64,000 nucleotides of DNA from Heligmosomoides polygyrus polygyrus (taxonomy: Eukaryota; Nematoda; Chromadorea; Rhabditida; Heligmosomidae): the NCBI GenBank assembly GCA_947396885.1, contig OX377205.1:52808676-52872675 (forward strand), written 5' to 3'. The translations under genes were made by a program, and so were the position numbers. Positions within the stretch are counted from its first letter, which is position 1. Every line of letters starts with the position of its first letter. The notes beneath the pieces were generated by a model. The model was not told the DNA's origin. It saw only the letters and a program-made list of their open reading frames with translations, and made no database searches. This document shows, piece after piece, positions 1 through 10,796 of the stretch.

Positions 1-476
1 CATGGGATTTATGGATAGACTTTCCGTTTTTTAACTTTAGAGTACATCATTGGCCTCGGAAAGGCAGTTTTCAGTCTTTTATTGTAAGCCTATTATGGAT
101 CGGGGTCGACATGTGTTGCTTCAGTCTTTAGAATGTGCAACAAAACAATCTTTGTATTCCTATAGAGAATATCCCTATTTTAACTTACTAATTCTGTTAG
201 CTGCTGCACAATGTCGACTGATTTGTTTTGGTTCATCGCGTGGCATTAATTGCCCTGCTGCCTATTTCCCCGACCATATTCCGCTAGTCGTACGGGTAGG
301 GTATAATTTGCACTACCACGACTTCGTACGTCGAGAAAAATCTGCGCCCAAACTTCGACTAGAGGGTGAATTGAGGTGCAGATCTCAAATCTGACAAGCG
401 TTTTCAGTGCTACGTTCGGCCGCAGTACATAGGCGACGGTGAGTGGTAGTGAAGGCCGGATCCAGGACAACCGGCA

Positions 477-612
477 CTATGTACTGCCACGACTCCAGAA
501 GTCGAGGAGAGGTCGTAAAAAATTTTCACCCAAACATCGCCCAGTGTGATTATTTTGGGTGCTGATCATGAATATGATATCAATTTTTAAAAATTTATCC
601 GACTGTGGCAGT
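477..612 (+). repeat. Flanking inverted repeat, left copy
   Basis: This stretch (central motif CCAGAAGTCGAGGA) recurs in reverse complement at about 5222-5400, with scattered mismatches. The pair flanks the RTE LINE copy between them. A shorter, more diverged direct copy of the same motif lies at about 310-375. Bases 1-476 show nothing else I can name; the short open frames there have no recognisable domains. Confidence 0.5.
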
Positions 613-1291
613 TTACTGTAGGTATGGGCTAACAATGATTGACGAAGATCGTCATCGCCGCTAAGGAGCGATTCTATCACTTCTTTGTGTTTGCTCCGCC
701 GACTGGCCGCTCCGATCAACCCAATGATGAGTTCTGTAGCCTACTTTAAGAGAAGGCAGCAGAGGTACCATTCAAAGGTGTCATCGTAGTGCTTGGTGAC
801 CTTAATGGGCACCTCGTCGTGATGAAACATGGGTACAGCTGTTATTGTGGATTCGGTTATAGGATAAAGATGATGAGCGTATCCTTGAGTACACGTAATC
901 CCACAACCAAAATCCCATAACGATCCAAACCCCAAATCAATCACAAACCTCCCCATAGCGAACACTTCGAGAACATCGTGACTGAAGACTTGTCATAGAC
1001 ATAAAAGTTGTGCGCTATGAGACGGTCGCCCCACAGCATCGACCGCTGGTGTGCACTTTTAAGATCACCCCGCAGCAGGTTGAGCGATGCGGTGCTGCGA
1101 GAATCAAGTGGTGGCGAATGAAAGAGAAGGAAGCAGCTGTGATTTCCCGCGTACGGTTGCCGACAGTCACTACTGTCGACGAAACTTGGAAGAAAGCAAC
1201 CGACGCGATACGCCAAGCTGCAAGGTTGGAACTCGGCACTACGAAGGCTGGACGACGCAAGGTCGACAAGCAGGCATGGCTGTGTTCAGGC

Positions 1292-3397
1292 TAGGGGTGT
1301 GCGCTGACTTGCCGCAGGTAAATTTTTTACCGCATATTTTTAACGCGGAAATTCGCCGGTAAATTCCGGTAAATTCGGTAAATCCGCTAATTTTTTAAAA
1401 TTTAATATTCCCTCAAAAACAGTGATTTTAAGCAACGGTATTGTAAAAAAGCACCGAAACATCATCACCCTCAGAAAAACCATATCATCTTCATTTTATC
1501 ATGCATACGTCATCCTAAGGCAAACAAAGCAAGCGGAAGCCTAACAATGCACAGAGTAATGTTATATATCGTGAGTGCTTAAAAAATAAAAGCTTAATTA
1601 AAAGTCTACAAAAACATTTCTGAAAAATCCGACTTTCAATCGAATAGAATATATTTCTTTTGGGTTAACAGTCTAACTGCTTTTTGAAATTATTATAATC
1701 ATCATCATTGCATTCGATGAAAGAGTGATTTACACCTTACAATACCACTTTTTTGAATTATTAGGTTGTCCCATAAGTCTTCGCCGTTTGTTCAACGATT
1801 CACTGCAGATTTCGCCGGCGGTCTCTTGCATAGCGCTGCACAGCTTTCGAAAGAAAATGATTTGTTCTATCAGAAATTTTATTGCATTTCTTTTTTCATC
1901 ATGGATTTTGTCAATTTTTAGGTCGTTGAAGTGAAAAGTGAAAAAGTAGCCAATTGCGCATTTGTACTCTCCGCTTAGGTTTGTAATTTTTGAGCAGTTT
2001 TTTATAGCACTTGGAAGGCAATGTTCTGTACTACAAGAATATGTGTTGGTCCTATTTTCTCACTTGCCCTTTATTGATTTTTAGGCGATCAAATTGGTAA
2101 TTCCGACTTTCCCGTCCGAATTTTTACCAGAACTCCGGTTCTGTGGTTGAACTTTTTTGCTTGGTGTTATATGTCGTTTGGAAGAGGATGTCTTACTCAG
2201 TAAGAATGTGTGTCGCTTTTATTGGCTCACGCTGATTTCAGTCGAATATCAACAACTGAAGAAGGAGAAGGAGTTGTTGGTGAATACGATTTTCTCTTTT
2301 TGGCACTTTGTTGACATTCAATAGAAATCAATAAACGCTACACAAGTTCTTATAGAGCAAGGCATTTTCTTTCGAATGACATATAACACCAACCCAAAAA
2401 GTCCAACCACAGAGCAGGAGCTGTCGGCAAATATAACCATCCTCCTTCGGACGTCCCAATTTGATGACCTAAAAATCAATAAAGGACAAATGAGCAAATA
2501 ACGCTAACACATATTCTTGTAGTACAGAACATTGTCTTCCAAATGCTCGAAAAAACTGCGCAAAAAATTACAAACCTAAGCGGAGAGAACAAGTGCGCAA
2601 ATGGGTACTTTTCACTTTTTCACTTTTCACTTCAACGACCTAAAAATTGGCAAAATTCAGGATGAAAAAAGAAATGCAATGCACGCTCTGATAGTGCAAA
2701 TCATTCTCTTTCGAAGGCTATGCAGCGCTATGCAAGAGACCGCCGGCGAAATCTGCAGTGGATCGTTGAAAAAACGGCGAAGACTTATGGGACAGCCTAA
2801 TATTAAGCTGTACTTAGGGGCAAAGCCAGACATTTCAGAAAAAACAACGAATGTGATATGATAACGAATTTCTTTCTCTTCTTATACGGGAACAGCTTAA
2901 GAGTCCACCAGGAGATCAGGTAGACTAGCGGAGTTCATTTCGATGCCTTACATCTTGGACTAAATTACGGGAACAAGACATGAGTGTATCTTCTCGTTAT
3001 TCCTCTGGCGATCGTCTATTCTGAGAGCTTCAATATTTCTAGTCCAAATTGTCTCATGTCGTGTGGGGAATCTCGGCGCGAGATACTATTCCAGTGGAGC
3101 GCACTTTAACACTGGAGCGCACCGTCTCCGCCTCCTGATATGGGCATGGATGTTTTAATGAGGTTGAGACACGAATGCTAATAGCAAGTTATCAGAGAAG
3201 ATAGCAGCAATCTCTTCTAAATTGGTAGTGTGTTTTCTTCTCCATTCGATAGATAGGAACATGATTTTGTATGAAGAAAGTCGTTAAATTTTCCGGTGAA
3301 TTTTGGAATTCACCGAAAAATTTCGTTAAAAGAATTTATCGCGAAAATGTCGGTAAATCCGTTAAACCGGTAAATCGTTAACCAGTAAAAACCCCTG
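1292..3397. mobile_element. hAT-type element inserted in the LINE
   Basis: The insert is bounded by TAGGGGTGTGCGC on the left and AAAACCCCTG on the right (inverted AGGGGT termini) and flanked by the 8-bp duplication GTTCAGGC at 1284-1291 and 3398-3405. An 8-bp duplication with AGGGGT-like ends is the hAT signature. Subterminal regions are rich in short GGTAAAT / ACCGGT repeats (1315-1400 and 3285-3385). I see no convincing transposase, so it is probably non-autonomous. It carries a nested mariner-type foldback at 1761-2800. The rest (1400-1760, 2803-3285) is AT-rich with nothing recognised. Confidence 0.75.
1761..2800. mobile_element. Mariner-derived foldback element with very long inverted arms
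   Basis: The ends TTAGGTTGTCCCATAAGT (1761) and its near-complement ending ACAGCCTAA (2800) are mariner-type termini flanked by TA on both sides. Unlike an ordinary mariner, the inverted similarity runs inward for over 400 bases on each side: the CGCCGGCGGTCTCTTGCAT block near 1813 is mirrored near 2740, TCACTTTTTCACTT near 1930 at 2610, and the poly-purine stretches near 2090 at 2460. No transposase is present. It sits inside the hAT-type element, giving three nested layers (LINE, hAT, mariner foldback). Confidence 0.75.
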
Positions 3398-5221
3398 GTT
3401 CAGGCTACGTGAAAGCAAAAGTTCGAGACAATAAGATCCTCTATCACGTGTTTCTCCTCGAAAAGGCAGCCGATAAGTGGCGGAAGTACCAAGAAGCGAA
3501 GAAATCTGCAAAGAAGGTTTGCAAAAGCCACTCATTGTGGAGATGTCAACGAGAAGCGAGTCGCGCGATGGTGAGCGGTGTTGTACAGACTTGATAAGAA
3601 TCGCCATCGACAGAATGAGGATATTCAGAGGTTTTCCGCATCAATGATGGGAACGGCCATCTTCTTATTGACCGCAAGAAGACGTTGTAGCGATGGCCGA
3701 TTACTCTGAGGAAATCTCTACGGTAGAATTTTCCCATCCAGCCATCCCTTCAACGGCTTCAACCCACGTCCAGAAGATCACCGTGAAGGAGTTCGAAGCG
3801 GCTTTGAAGAAGGAGAAGCTAGGCAAAGCAACTGGGCTCGACGACATGGCGGCTGATTTATGGAAGTCAAAGTTTGGTACCTTGCTGAGCGATTGCTGAA
3901 GATTGACTTTAATCAGGTTCTAGCGGAGAAGAAAGTGCCTGCGTGTTGGCGCCAAACTATGCGCCAGATGATCCCGACTTGGAGGAAGAAGGGTAGTCTT
4001 GCAGACTGCTCCAGTTACCGTCCGATTTGCTTGTTTTTGCACAGCATGAAGATCTTTGAGCGAATTGACGAACTGGTGACAATGTCCAGCTTTTCAGCAA
4101 TCAGGCTTCGTAGCTGGCTGTGGCACCCTTGATGTCGTCAGATGTTGTGGGGAAGCAGCGTGAGAAACAGAAGCCAGTGCACATCGCGTTTCCCGACTTG
4201 CAGAAGGCCATTGATCGCGTATCGCGTGAAATGATATGGTACGCCTTGCGACATCATGGAGTCCGGAAGGGCTCATAAGTGGTTCTGCGCTTTCTCCACT
4301 CCCCTTTGTTGTTGGTATGGATGCCGCCACACGAGATCTTCAGAAGCCCGTCCCTTGGACGTTGCTTTGCTGCTGATGACTCACTGCTCGCTCGCGAAGA
4401 TAAGGGTAAACTCGAGCGAGAAGTGCAAGCTAGGGGTGGACGCTTAGAGCGGTTTCGACTCAGATTGAACGTGAAGAAGACCGAGTACCTAACGACGGAC
4501 GTTACGGAATCCAGCTCCATCAAGGTTAACGGCATCGAGCTCCCGCGCACTTCGGTCTTTAATTACCTGGGATCAGCATTAGCATCTGATGGCAATCTGA
4601 TGATTGAAGTGAATTCACACGTGAGTGCAGCTTGGTCCAAGTGGCGCTCGTTGACTGGCGTGCTCTGCGATAGGAAGATACCAGAGCGGTTGAAGTCAAA
4701 AATCTATAGAACCGTCGTCCGACCGGTAGCGATGTACGGTGCCGAGTGTGGGCCTGCGACTGAATCTGAAACGCGCCTCAGCGCCATGAAGACCAAGATG
4801 CTGGGCTGGACGACCGGAGACGCGCGTTGGACCACATCCGAAACGATGCTATTCGGCAGAAGTTCGGTGTCGCGCCGATGGCTGACAGCTCGCCTACAAT
4901 GGTGCGGTCACGTTCCGCGTAGAAAAGGAGACGGCGTTCGCGAGATAGGCCTTAACTTCGAGATAACTAGAAGGCCGCCTAGAAGGCGCCTGAAGCGGCG
5001 TTGGTCTCATTGGTCGTTAATATGGACCTGTAGCTTGCTGGTTCCCACTCTGTTCTAGCGCTGGATCGGAAAAGATGGCATCATGATACCAGAGTAGCGA
5101 ACCCCGCTACGAAGCGGAACAGACGCTGAAGAAGAAGAAGAAGAAGAAGAAGAAGAAGAAGAAGAAGAGGATGGGTGTTCAAGACTGTCAATGACCCCGC
5201 CATCCTTACCCAGAAGCATCC

Positions 5222-5400
5222 ACTGTGACCTACCTTAGTCGACCGTGTTTTCAAGAACGGATATCATTTTTGTGATCATCATCCAAAACAGCCGCAGTGG
5301 GCGACGCTTGGGTGAGTTTTCTTCCGACCTGTCCTCGACTTCTGGAATCGTGAGCCAGCGCTTTTGTGCCAGTTACTCCGTATTATAGTTGGTCTCTAAT
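5222..5400 (-). repeat. Flanking inverted repeat, right copy
   Basis: Reverse-complement partner of 477-612, sharing the blocks CTCGACTTCTGGA and GATCATCATCCAAAA. From 5400 to 5700 there is unremarkable sequence with several degenerate CGAATNCGAAT words (5405-5490) and no gene I can support. Confidence 0.5.
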
Positions 5401-5699
5401 GATCCATCCGAATGAGCATTCAACGATTTTCATTCGAATCCGAAATCGAATATTGAAATAATCACTTTCTCGAATGTATTCGAATTTGAATTGTTTTGTC
5501 TGTGGCGCACCGGAAGTTGGAAGGTCGGACGAGTTCTTGCCGAATTTTACTTAGCAAAAGGGAGAAAAGTGAAACACACATGAGAATATGTTGTTTATAC
5601 ACTTGTAATAATCAAGACTATCAAGATTGATAGTCGAACTTATTTGTATACATCACCTCCCTTCCGAGGAGAAAAATCTATCTACCATTACATAATTGA

Positions 5700-5800
5700 G
5701 TTAGAGATCGATGACGTTTGAGTGATATAACCTAAGTGAGATACGACGCATCATCCATAGCGAGGGCGGTCGAGTGATCTAACCTAACGAGGGAATGCCG
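5700..5800 (+). repeat. Dispersed repeat, also at 47.16 kb
   Basis: The block with GATATAACCTAAGTGAGATACG and CATAGCGAGGGCGGTCGAGTG is repeated with few differences at 47165-47275, where it is partly tandem. Within each copy the GATC/TAACCTAA unit occurs twice. Confidence 0.6.
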
Positions 5801-5877
5801 TCGGCTTCCCATGGAACTTCGGATTGAGACCTATATCACGTAAAAGAGCTCGAGAAGCTGATCACAGATATCTACAT

Positions 5878-6092
5878 CAAATTTGCTAAGTGGATCTCCT
5901 GAGCCAGTTGGGGCCGGCGGAAACCGCGATGTCTTCCGTATGTTGAGCGGGTTCAATCAGCGTTGGACGCAGTATTGCGTAATCAGCGGTTCGGTTGGCA
6001 ACGCCAACAGCAGTGGCGGAGGCGCAGTGGTAGAGTGTTCGTTCCACAGAATTAGGTTTACTGCTTCGATTCCCGTCTCTGACGGCTTTTTT
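5878..6092 (+). mobile_element. tRNA-derived SINE-like module
   Basis: At 6020-6075 there is an A-box-like GCGCAGTGGTAGAG followed about 35 bases later by the B-box-like GCTTCGATTCC (6063-6073), the internal RNA polymerase III promoter layout of a tRNA. The module ends with a T-run (GGCTTTTTTT), a Pol III stop. An inverted copy with the same 5' body lies at 8640-8865. The fold is not a good cloverleaf, so this is a tRNA-derived repeat rather than a tRNA gene. Confidence 0.6.
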
Positions 6093-6949
6093 TGCATCTT
6101 GCGAACCATACTGTGCCGCGGCTGGGAGGTAAGCCACACCTTGGAGTCCCTTCCCCCGCCTAAATCTGTTTTCTCCTTCGCTGACTCGGAAGAGAACACA
6201 GATTTAGGTGGGGGAAGGGACACCAGGATGTGGCTCAAGTGACACACCCGTGCTCAAATTGTCTACATCCTGGAGTTCCCTCCCTTGCCCAATTCGGAAG
6301 CAGACAAGACGCGGATAGCCTACTTCCAGACGTTTAGCGGCCTACTGGCCGCCAAACGTCTTGTTGGGGCTTCGCCCCCAAATCCGGAGAATTGAAGACC
6401 CCGACCGTCTTCTCGTCCTCATTAGCCATTTCCTCATTTATTAGAGTAAAAAACCCGTATTGCTGCGTAGAATATATAGCGTGATACGGTAGGACAGAAT
6501 CTTCAAAACTGCTCCTATGGGGCTTACCACCCTCTATCGCACGTCCGCGATTCATTTTCTGAAGTACTCGTGGCGTACATGGCGAGGAACACATAGAGAG
6601 CCTTACTCCGAAGTGCTCATTCTGTGGAAACACAAATGAAATCAATTGGTATTGGTAGAACGATGCAGTTCACAGTCCGACGGGGATAACATTACTTCGA
6701 TCCCTACCCCCTTACCCATGTGCCGCCAGAAAACGGAAGGGAGAATCAAGTGCGCACACACTCGTTGTTACCCGAAGCCTTTAAAAAGCCGTCTGAAAAT
6801 CTCACGAATGCTGTGCAAAGTCTTATCTGTGGCACGTATTCTGGGCCCGGACACACATTGGATAACATCTGTAAAACATTTGCTGAGTCCGGACGCATAT
6901 GTCACGACGTCTACGACACGTCTTTTGCAGCCCGACACACGTATTCTGA

Positions 6950-7370
6950 CGCCACATTGGACGACACAGAAAAAATACTGGTCCCCTTATTGGTCCCTTT
7001 CACTGATTTCTTCACTAGTTCCCTTTACTGGTCCCCCTTTAATGGATCTATTACCGCACCCTTTACTGAACCCCCTTTAATGGTCTTCCCTCTATTGGTT
7101 CCCTTACTGGTCCCTCTTGACTGGTAGTTCACTGCTACCCCATTTATTGGTCTCCCTTCACTAGACCTCCCACCTTCACCGCTCCTCTTTATAAGTGCCC
7201 CTTCACTGGACCCTCCCTCTCCGGCCCCCATTGCTGGTCCCACTTTCACTGGTCCCCCCTTTCTTGCTCAACCGGTCCCTATTGGAACACCTTCTACCAT
7301 TTACCGGTCCCTATTGGACTCCATTCTTAACCGTTCTCCCATTAGTGGTCCCACCTTCACTGGTAACACG
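6950..7370 (+). repeat. Degenerate CTGGTCCC repeat tract
   Basis: Many imperfect copies of (T/C)ACTGGTCCC(C/T)TT are spaced 15-25 bases apart. The same word family in reverse (GGACCAGTAA) appears at 8400-8560, 26280-26460, 32680-32720, 47640-47960 and 48260-48430, and forward at 20450-21120. Open frames through it are low-complexity, not genes. Confidence 0.7.
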
Positions 7371-8041
7371 TCGTGTGAATCCGGAACCCCTGGCGCGACA
7401 TCGGTGACACCTCTTCTAAACCCGGACGCCTGTTGAATAATGTCGGTGACATCTGCTCTCAAGCCGGCCATGTTCTGCGCGACATCGTTGAGACTTCGTC
7501 TGAATCCGGAACCCCCGACGCGACATCGGTGACACGTCGTCTGAATCTGGAAGGCCTTTCGCGACATTGGTGACACCTCTTCTGAATCCAGGCACCTGAT
7601 GAACGACGTCGGTGACAAGTGTTCTCAAAATGGACGTGCTATGCGCGACATCGTTGTCACGTCGTCTAAATCCGGAACCCCTGGCGCGACATCGCTGACA
7701 CGTCGTTTGAATCCGGACAGGCCTTTCGCGACATCGGTGGCATCTCTTCTGAACCAAGCACCTGATGAACGACGTCGGTGACATGTCTTCTCAAGCCGGA
7801 CGTGCTTTACGCGACATCGTTGACACGTCGTGTGAATCCAGAACCCCTGGCGCGACGTCGGTGACACCTCTTCTCAACCCGGACGTCCTTTGCGCGACAT
7901 TGGTGACACGTCTTCTGAACCCAGGGGCCTGTTGAACAACGTCGGTGACATCCTTTCTGAACTCGGACGCTCGCTTTAACGACGTCGATGACACATGTTC
8001 GGAACTCGGACGACCTTTGCGTGACATAGGCGTCACGTCTT
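7371..8041 (+). repeat. 42-bp minisatellite with higher-order structure
   Basis: About 16 tandem units of 41-42 bp, each ending in a version of CGACATCGGTGACA. The units fall into four types: one with AATCCGGAACCCCTGGCG, one with AAGGCCTTTCGCG, one with CACCTGATGAACGACG, and one with CTCAAGCCGGACGTGCT. They recur in a repeating order, giving a higher-order period of roughly 165 bp. Isolated degenerate units occur at 6830-6960, 20070-20100, 21105-21170 and 47830-48210. The overlapping long open frames are artefacts of a period near a multiple of three. Confidence 0.8.
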
Positions 8042-8107
8042 CTGACCCCTCTCAACACGGTGTAGGTAGCACCACGCCTGAACCTGGATGGCTACTACTC
8101 GACGTTT

Positions 8108-8205
8108 ACGAAAGGCCAGATGGACAGACGGACGGACAGACGGAAGGACGGACAGACGGAAGGACAGACGGAAGGACGGAGGGAAGGACAGACACAACCG
8201 CTTAC

Positions 8206-8253
<48 letters not shown>

Positions 8254-8290
8254 GGATATATAAAAGAGTAAGTGGTTGTGTCTGTCCGTT
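8108..8290. repeat. GACA/GACG microsatellite and (TA)n palindrome centre
   Basis: GGACAGACGGAAGG-type tetranucleotide repeats (8118-8190) lead into GACACAACCGCTTACTCTTT, a (TA)n run of about 38 bases (8212-8250), and the mirror AAAGAGTAAGTGGTTGTGTC. This is the centre of the foldback and could extrude as a hairpin. Confidence 0.8.
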
Positions 8291-8639
8291 CGCTATTCCG
8301 TCGGTCCATCTAATCTTTCATAGACGTCGAGTAACGGGCGTCCGGGTTCAGAAGAAGTGTTACTGATTTGTCTGGGTGTCTGGGTTCAGAAGCGGTGTCA
8401 CCGATGGATTGGTGGTCAGTGAAGAGCGGACCAGTAGTGGGTGGTAAAGGGGGAGGGCAGTGAAGGGGAGAACGGCTAAAGGACCAGTGATGAGGGGGCC
8501 TGTAAAGGGGACCAGTGGAGTCGGACCAGCAAGCGGGAACCAATAGGGCAGAGGGGGTGCAGTAATGCCCCCGAACTACCACAGCGCCCAAAAATGTGCT
8601 AAAAATGATATTAGAAGTCCTCGTCAAACGTCTCAAAAT

Positions 8640-8865
8640 GCAAAAGAGCCGTCAGAAACTGGAACCGAGTCAATGAACCCAATTCTGTGGAGCGAGCACT
8701 CTACCACTGCGTCGCCACCACTGCTACCAGCACTGCCAACCGAATCGCTGATTACGCAATACTGCGCCCAACGCACCAACGCTGATTGAACGCGTCTAGC
8801 ATACGGAAGACATCGCGGCTTCCGCCGACAACAACTCGGTCAGGAGATCCATTTAGCAAATTTGG
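8640..8865 (-). mobile_element. tRNA-derived SINE-like module, inverted copy
   Basis: Reverse complement of 5878-6092 with the same body, including GAACGCG/CGCGTTC-type flanks and the CACTCTACCACTGCG A-box complement at 8697-8712. The B-box region is more diverged (GGAACCGAGTC near 8660). Confidence 0.55.
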
Positions 8866-9025
8866 TCTATATATCTGTGATCAACGTCTCGAGTTCTTTC
8901 ATGTGATATAGGTCTCAATCCGAAGTTCCATGGGAAGCTGACGGCACTCCCTGGTAAGTGAGATAGGGGCCTTTCAGAGGTTCGCTTAGCGACGCGAAGC
9001 CCACTGGCATCTGGCCTTTGTCATA

Positions 9026-9132
9026 CCATCGCTCACCCCGAGCGACGCCTAATGATAGGCTCCCATATCGATCGGGCGGCGCGATGGGATCGATATGGAT
9101 GCATACCATTAGGCGTCGCTCGGAGTGAGCGA
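9026..9132. repeat. Hairpin (palindromic MITE-like)
   Basis: CCATCGCTCACCCCGAGCG at the left pairs with CGCTCGGAGTGAGCGATGG at the right, and the inner arms (GCCTAATG / CATTAGGC and TCCCATATCGATC / GATCGATATGGA) also pair. About 40-bp arms around a short loop. Confidence 0.75.
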
Positions 9133-9445
9133 TGGTACTCAGACAAATCTCGGGAGCGACCGCCGGCGAAAAGACGAGATTCTGATAGCCCGCTCGACGT
9201 CCGTATCCAAAGGTGGGCGGAGACGGTTACCTAAAGTGCCGGAGGTCCGGCGGTTCTTCATCGGTTCACAAGCAGTTCGGGCTGCGGTCCACCGGAACAT
9301 GAGCAGCGGTTCATAACCCAGGCGGAGGAGGAGCCATTCATCCTCGAGGAGGAATATGATCAGCGGTCCACCGGCTTTTGGCCAGCGGACCATAACATGA
9401 AATTTTACCGAAATTTTACCGACCCGGGTTATGGACCGCCGGTTG

Positions 9446-10049
9446 CACCGTCGTCCATAACTCGGGTCCATAACTGAAACGTGCGACGTTATGGACCGCT
9501 GGTCAGCAGTGAGAGGAGGCCGTACTGGTCACCAGCTGCAACGATGGTCACTGCACAGCACACATCGGATCCGACGCCGATGACGGATAATTCGGATCCG
9601 TGATTTTCTACAAACCCCCGGTAAAGGGCCCAGCGGGATAACGACATTTTTCAAGTCCCGATCTTGGGGCGATTCGGCAGAGGTGGTTTCAGCAGACTAT
9701 TTTCTAACGATTTCGATGACTTTTGGATCGTCTAAAGGATATCCGAATGGGATATGATTTTCAGATTAAAATCAGTCATCGGAATCGTTAGAAAATAGTC
9801 TGCTGAAACCACCTCTGCCGAATCGCCCCAAGATCGGGACTTGAAAAATGTCGTTATCCCACTGGGCCCTTTACCGGGGGTTTGTAGAAAATCACGGACC
9901 CGAATTATCCGTCATCGGCGTCGGATCCGATGTGTGCTGTGCAGTGACCATCGTTGCAGCTGGTGACAAGTACGACCTCCTCTCACTGCTGACCAGCGGC
10001 CCATAGCGTCACACGTTTCAGTTATGGACCCGAGTTATGGACGACGGTG
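9446..10049. mobile_element. 600-bp near-perfect foldback element
   Basis: The arms 9446-9722 and 9770-10049 are reverse complements with only a handful of mismatches: CACCGTCGTCCATAACTCGG begins the left arm and its complement ends the right one, and long blocks such as GCTGAAACCACCTCTGCCGA match exactly. The loop is about 47 bases. No open frame is present. It probably represents a foldback-type non-autonomous element; I saw no clear target duplication. Confidence 0.8.
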
Positions 10050-10052
10050 AAC

Positions 10053-10265
10053 TTTTCGCCCCCTTCAATGAAAATGTGGCCTGGTGAAAGTGTCCTTATC
10101 TGAATCATCCTGAGACCCGGACTTTTAAAATAAGTCACGGATGGTGTCCCTTTTCAGATTTCGTCCCTTTCAACGAAATTCTGGCCTGGTGGAAATGCCC
10201 TTATCTGAGTCATCCTGAGATCCGGACTTTTGATATAAGTCACGGATCGTGTCCCTTTTCAGTTT
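10053..10265 (+). repeat. Two-copy tandem repeat of about 105 bp
   Basis: Two adjacent units share TGGCCTGGTG, CTTATCTGA(A/G)TCATCCTGAGA, CCGGACTTTT and AAGTCACGGAT. The following sequence to 10790 contains a small CAACTGGAGATCAAA duplication at 10388-10427 and otherwise nothing I can assign. Confidence 0.75.
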
Positions 10266-10796
10266 TCGCACCTTTTTACTTTTTGTGCTTAGAAGATCTT
10301 AACTAGAGCGTTTTATTGGCTTCGTTATAGTAAAACAAACAAATCAACACAGGCTTCACAGGGATAATTAAATACCTAAAAATCGACAACAACTGGAGAT
10401 CAAACAACAAGAACTGGAGATCAAATCATAGCACCTTGCGTTGAAAGACGCAATGGAGAAGGAACAGATCACAAAATTATGACGCATTCAGCAAACAGAA
10501 AAACAGATCTTTAAGCACTGAGAGGCCGCATCTCAGCGATGTGTAACGAGTAGACGAACTGAATTGAGCTCTCTTGGCAGAAACTTCAGGTTTTTTGATA
10601 GACCTCCCTTGTTTATAGGTGAATAAAAGCAGCTACCCTCTGGACAGCGACGCTTAAGTAGATTGGCTACTTTAATGTGAGAGTGATAATTCTCGAAATC
10701 TTTTTTCGTCGCGACATCGTTGAGATGTGGCCCCTGCAAGTAACTCAAGGAGGATTGTCGTGAGAGGTTCAGTGTTAATCGGCGATGACGGCGATT

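Larger units (their letters stand above)
612..5168 (+). pseudogene. Decayed RTE-type non-LTR retrotransposon, interrupted
   Basis: The endonuclease-reverse transcriptase frame is recognisable by close similarity to the better copy at 21.9-24.7 kb. An endonuclease segment lies at 640-1010 (GDLNGH remnant), the linker (QHRPL, then WKKATDAIRQAARLELGTTK) at 1015-1290, and the RT at 3400-5060, including SYRPI, DLQKAIDRV, an FAADD version of the active-site box and a C-terminal SAWSKWRSLTGVLCDRKIP block. It ends with CGCTGAAGAAG running into (GAA)n at about 5130-5168, the tail shared with the other copy. Frameshifts and stops occur throughout, so it cannot make a protein. A 2.1-kb hAT-type element splits it at 1292-3397, cutting between TGGCTGTG and GTGAAAGC of the LINE. 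Confidence 0.85.
5800..8945. repeat. Large asymmetric foldback (about 3.1 kb)
   Basis: The outer arms 5800-6092 and 8640-8945 are reverse complements: CCATGGAACTTCGGATTGAG, the TTTGCTAAGTGGATCTCCTGA block and the tRNA-like module all recur inverted. Going inward, CTGGTCCC-rich sequence at 6990-7370 faces GGACCAGT-rich sequence at 8400-8560, and the innermost arms (8085-8211 and 8251-8350) meet at a (TA)n tract. The left arm is much longer because a minisatellite has expanded there (7371-8041). The region 6093-6950 adds a local hairpin at about 6140-6230 and another at 6330-6361 (GACGTTT...AAACGTC), with no gene. Confidence 0.7.

Noticed and set aside
7301..8060. Several overlapping 80-120-codon frames rich in RRGVTDVAPGV-like repeats
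   Set aside because: Translations of the 42-bp minisatellite; the period is a multiple of three, so all frames stay open.
8118..8290. CRISPR-like array
   Set aside because: The repeats are contiguous tetranucleotide and TA microsatellites without spacers; the context is clearly eukaryotic.
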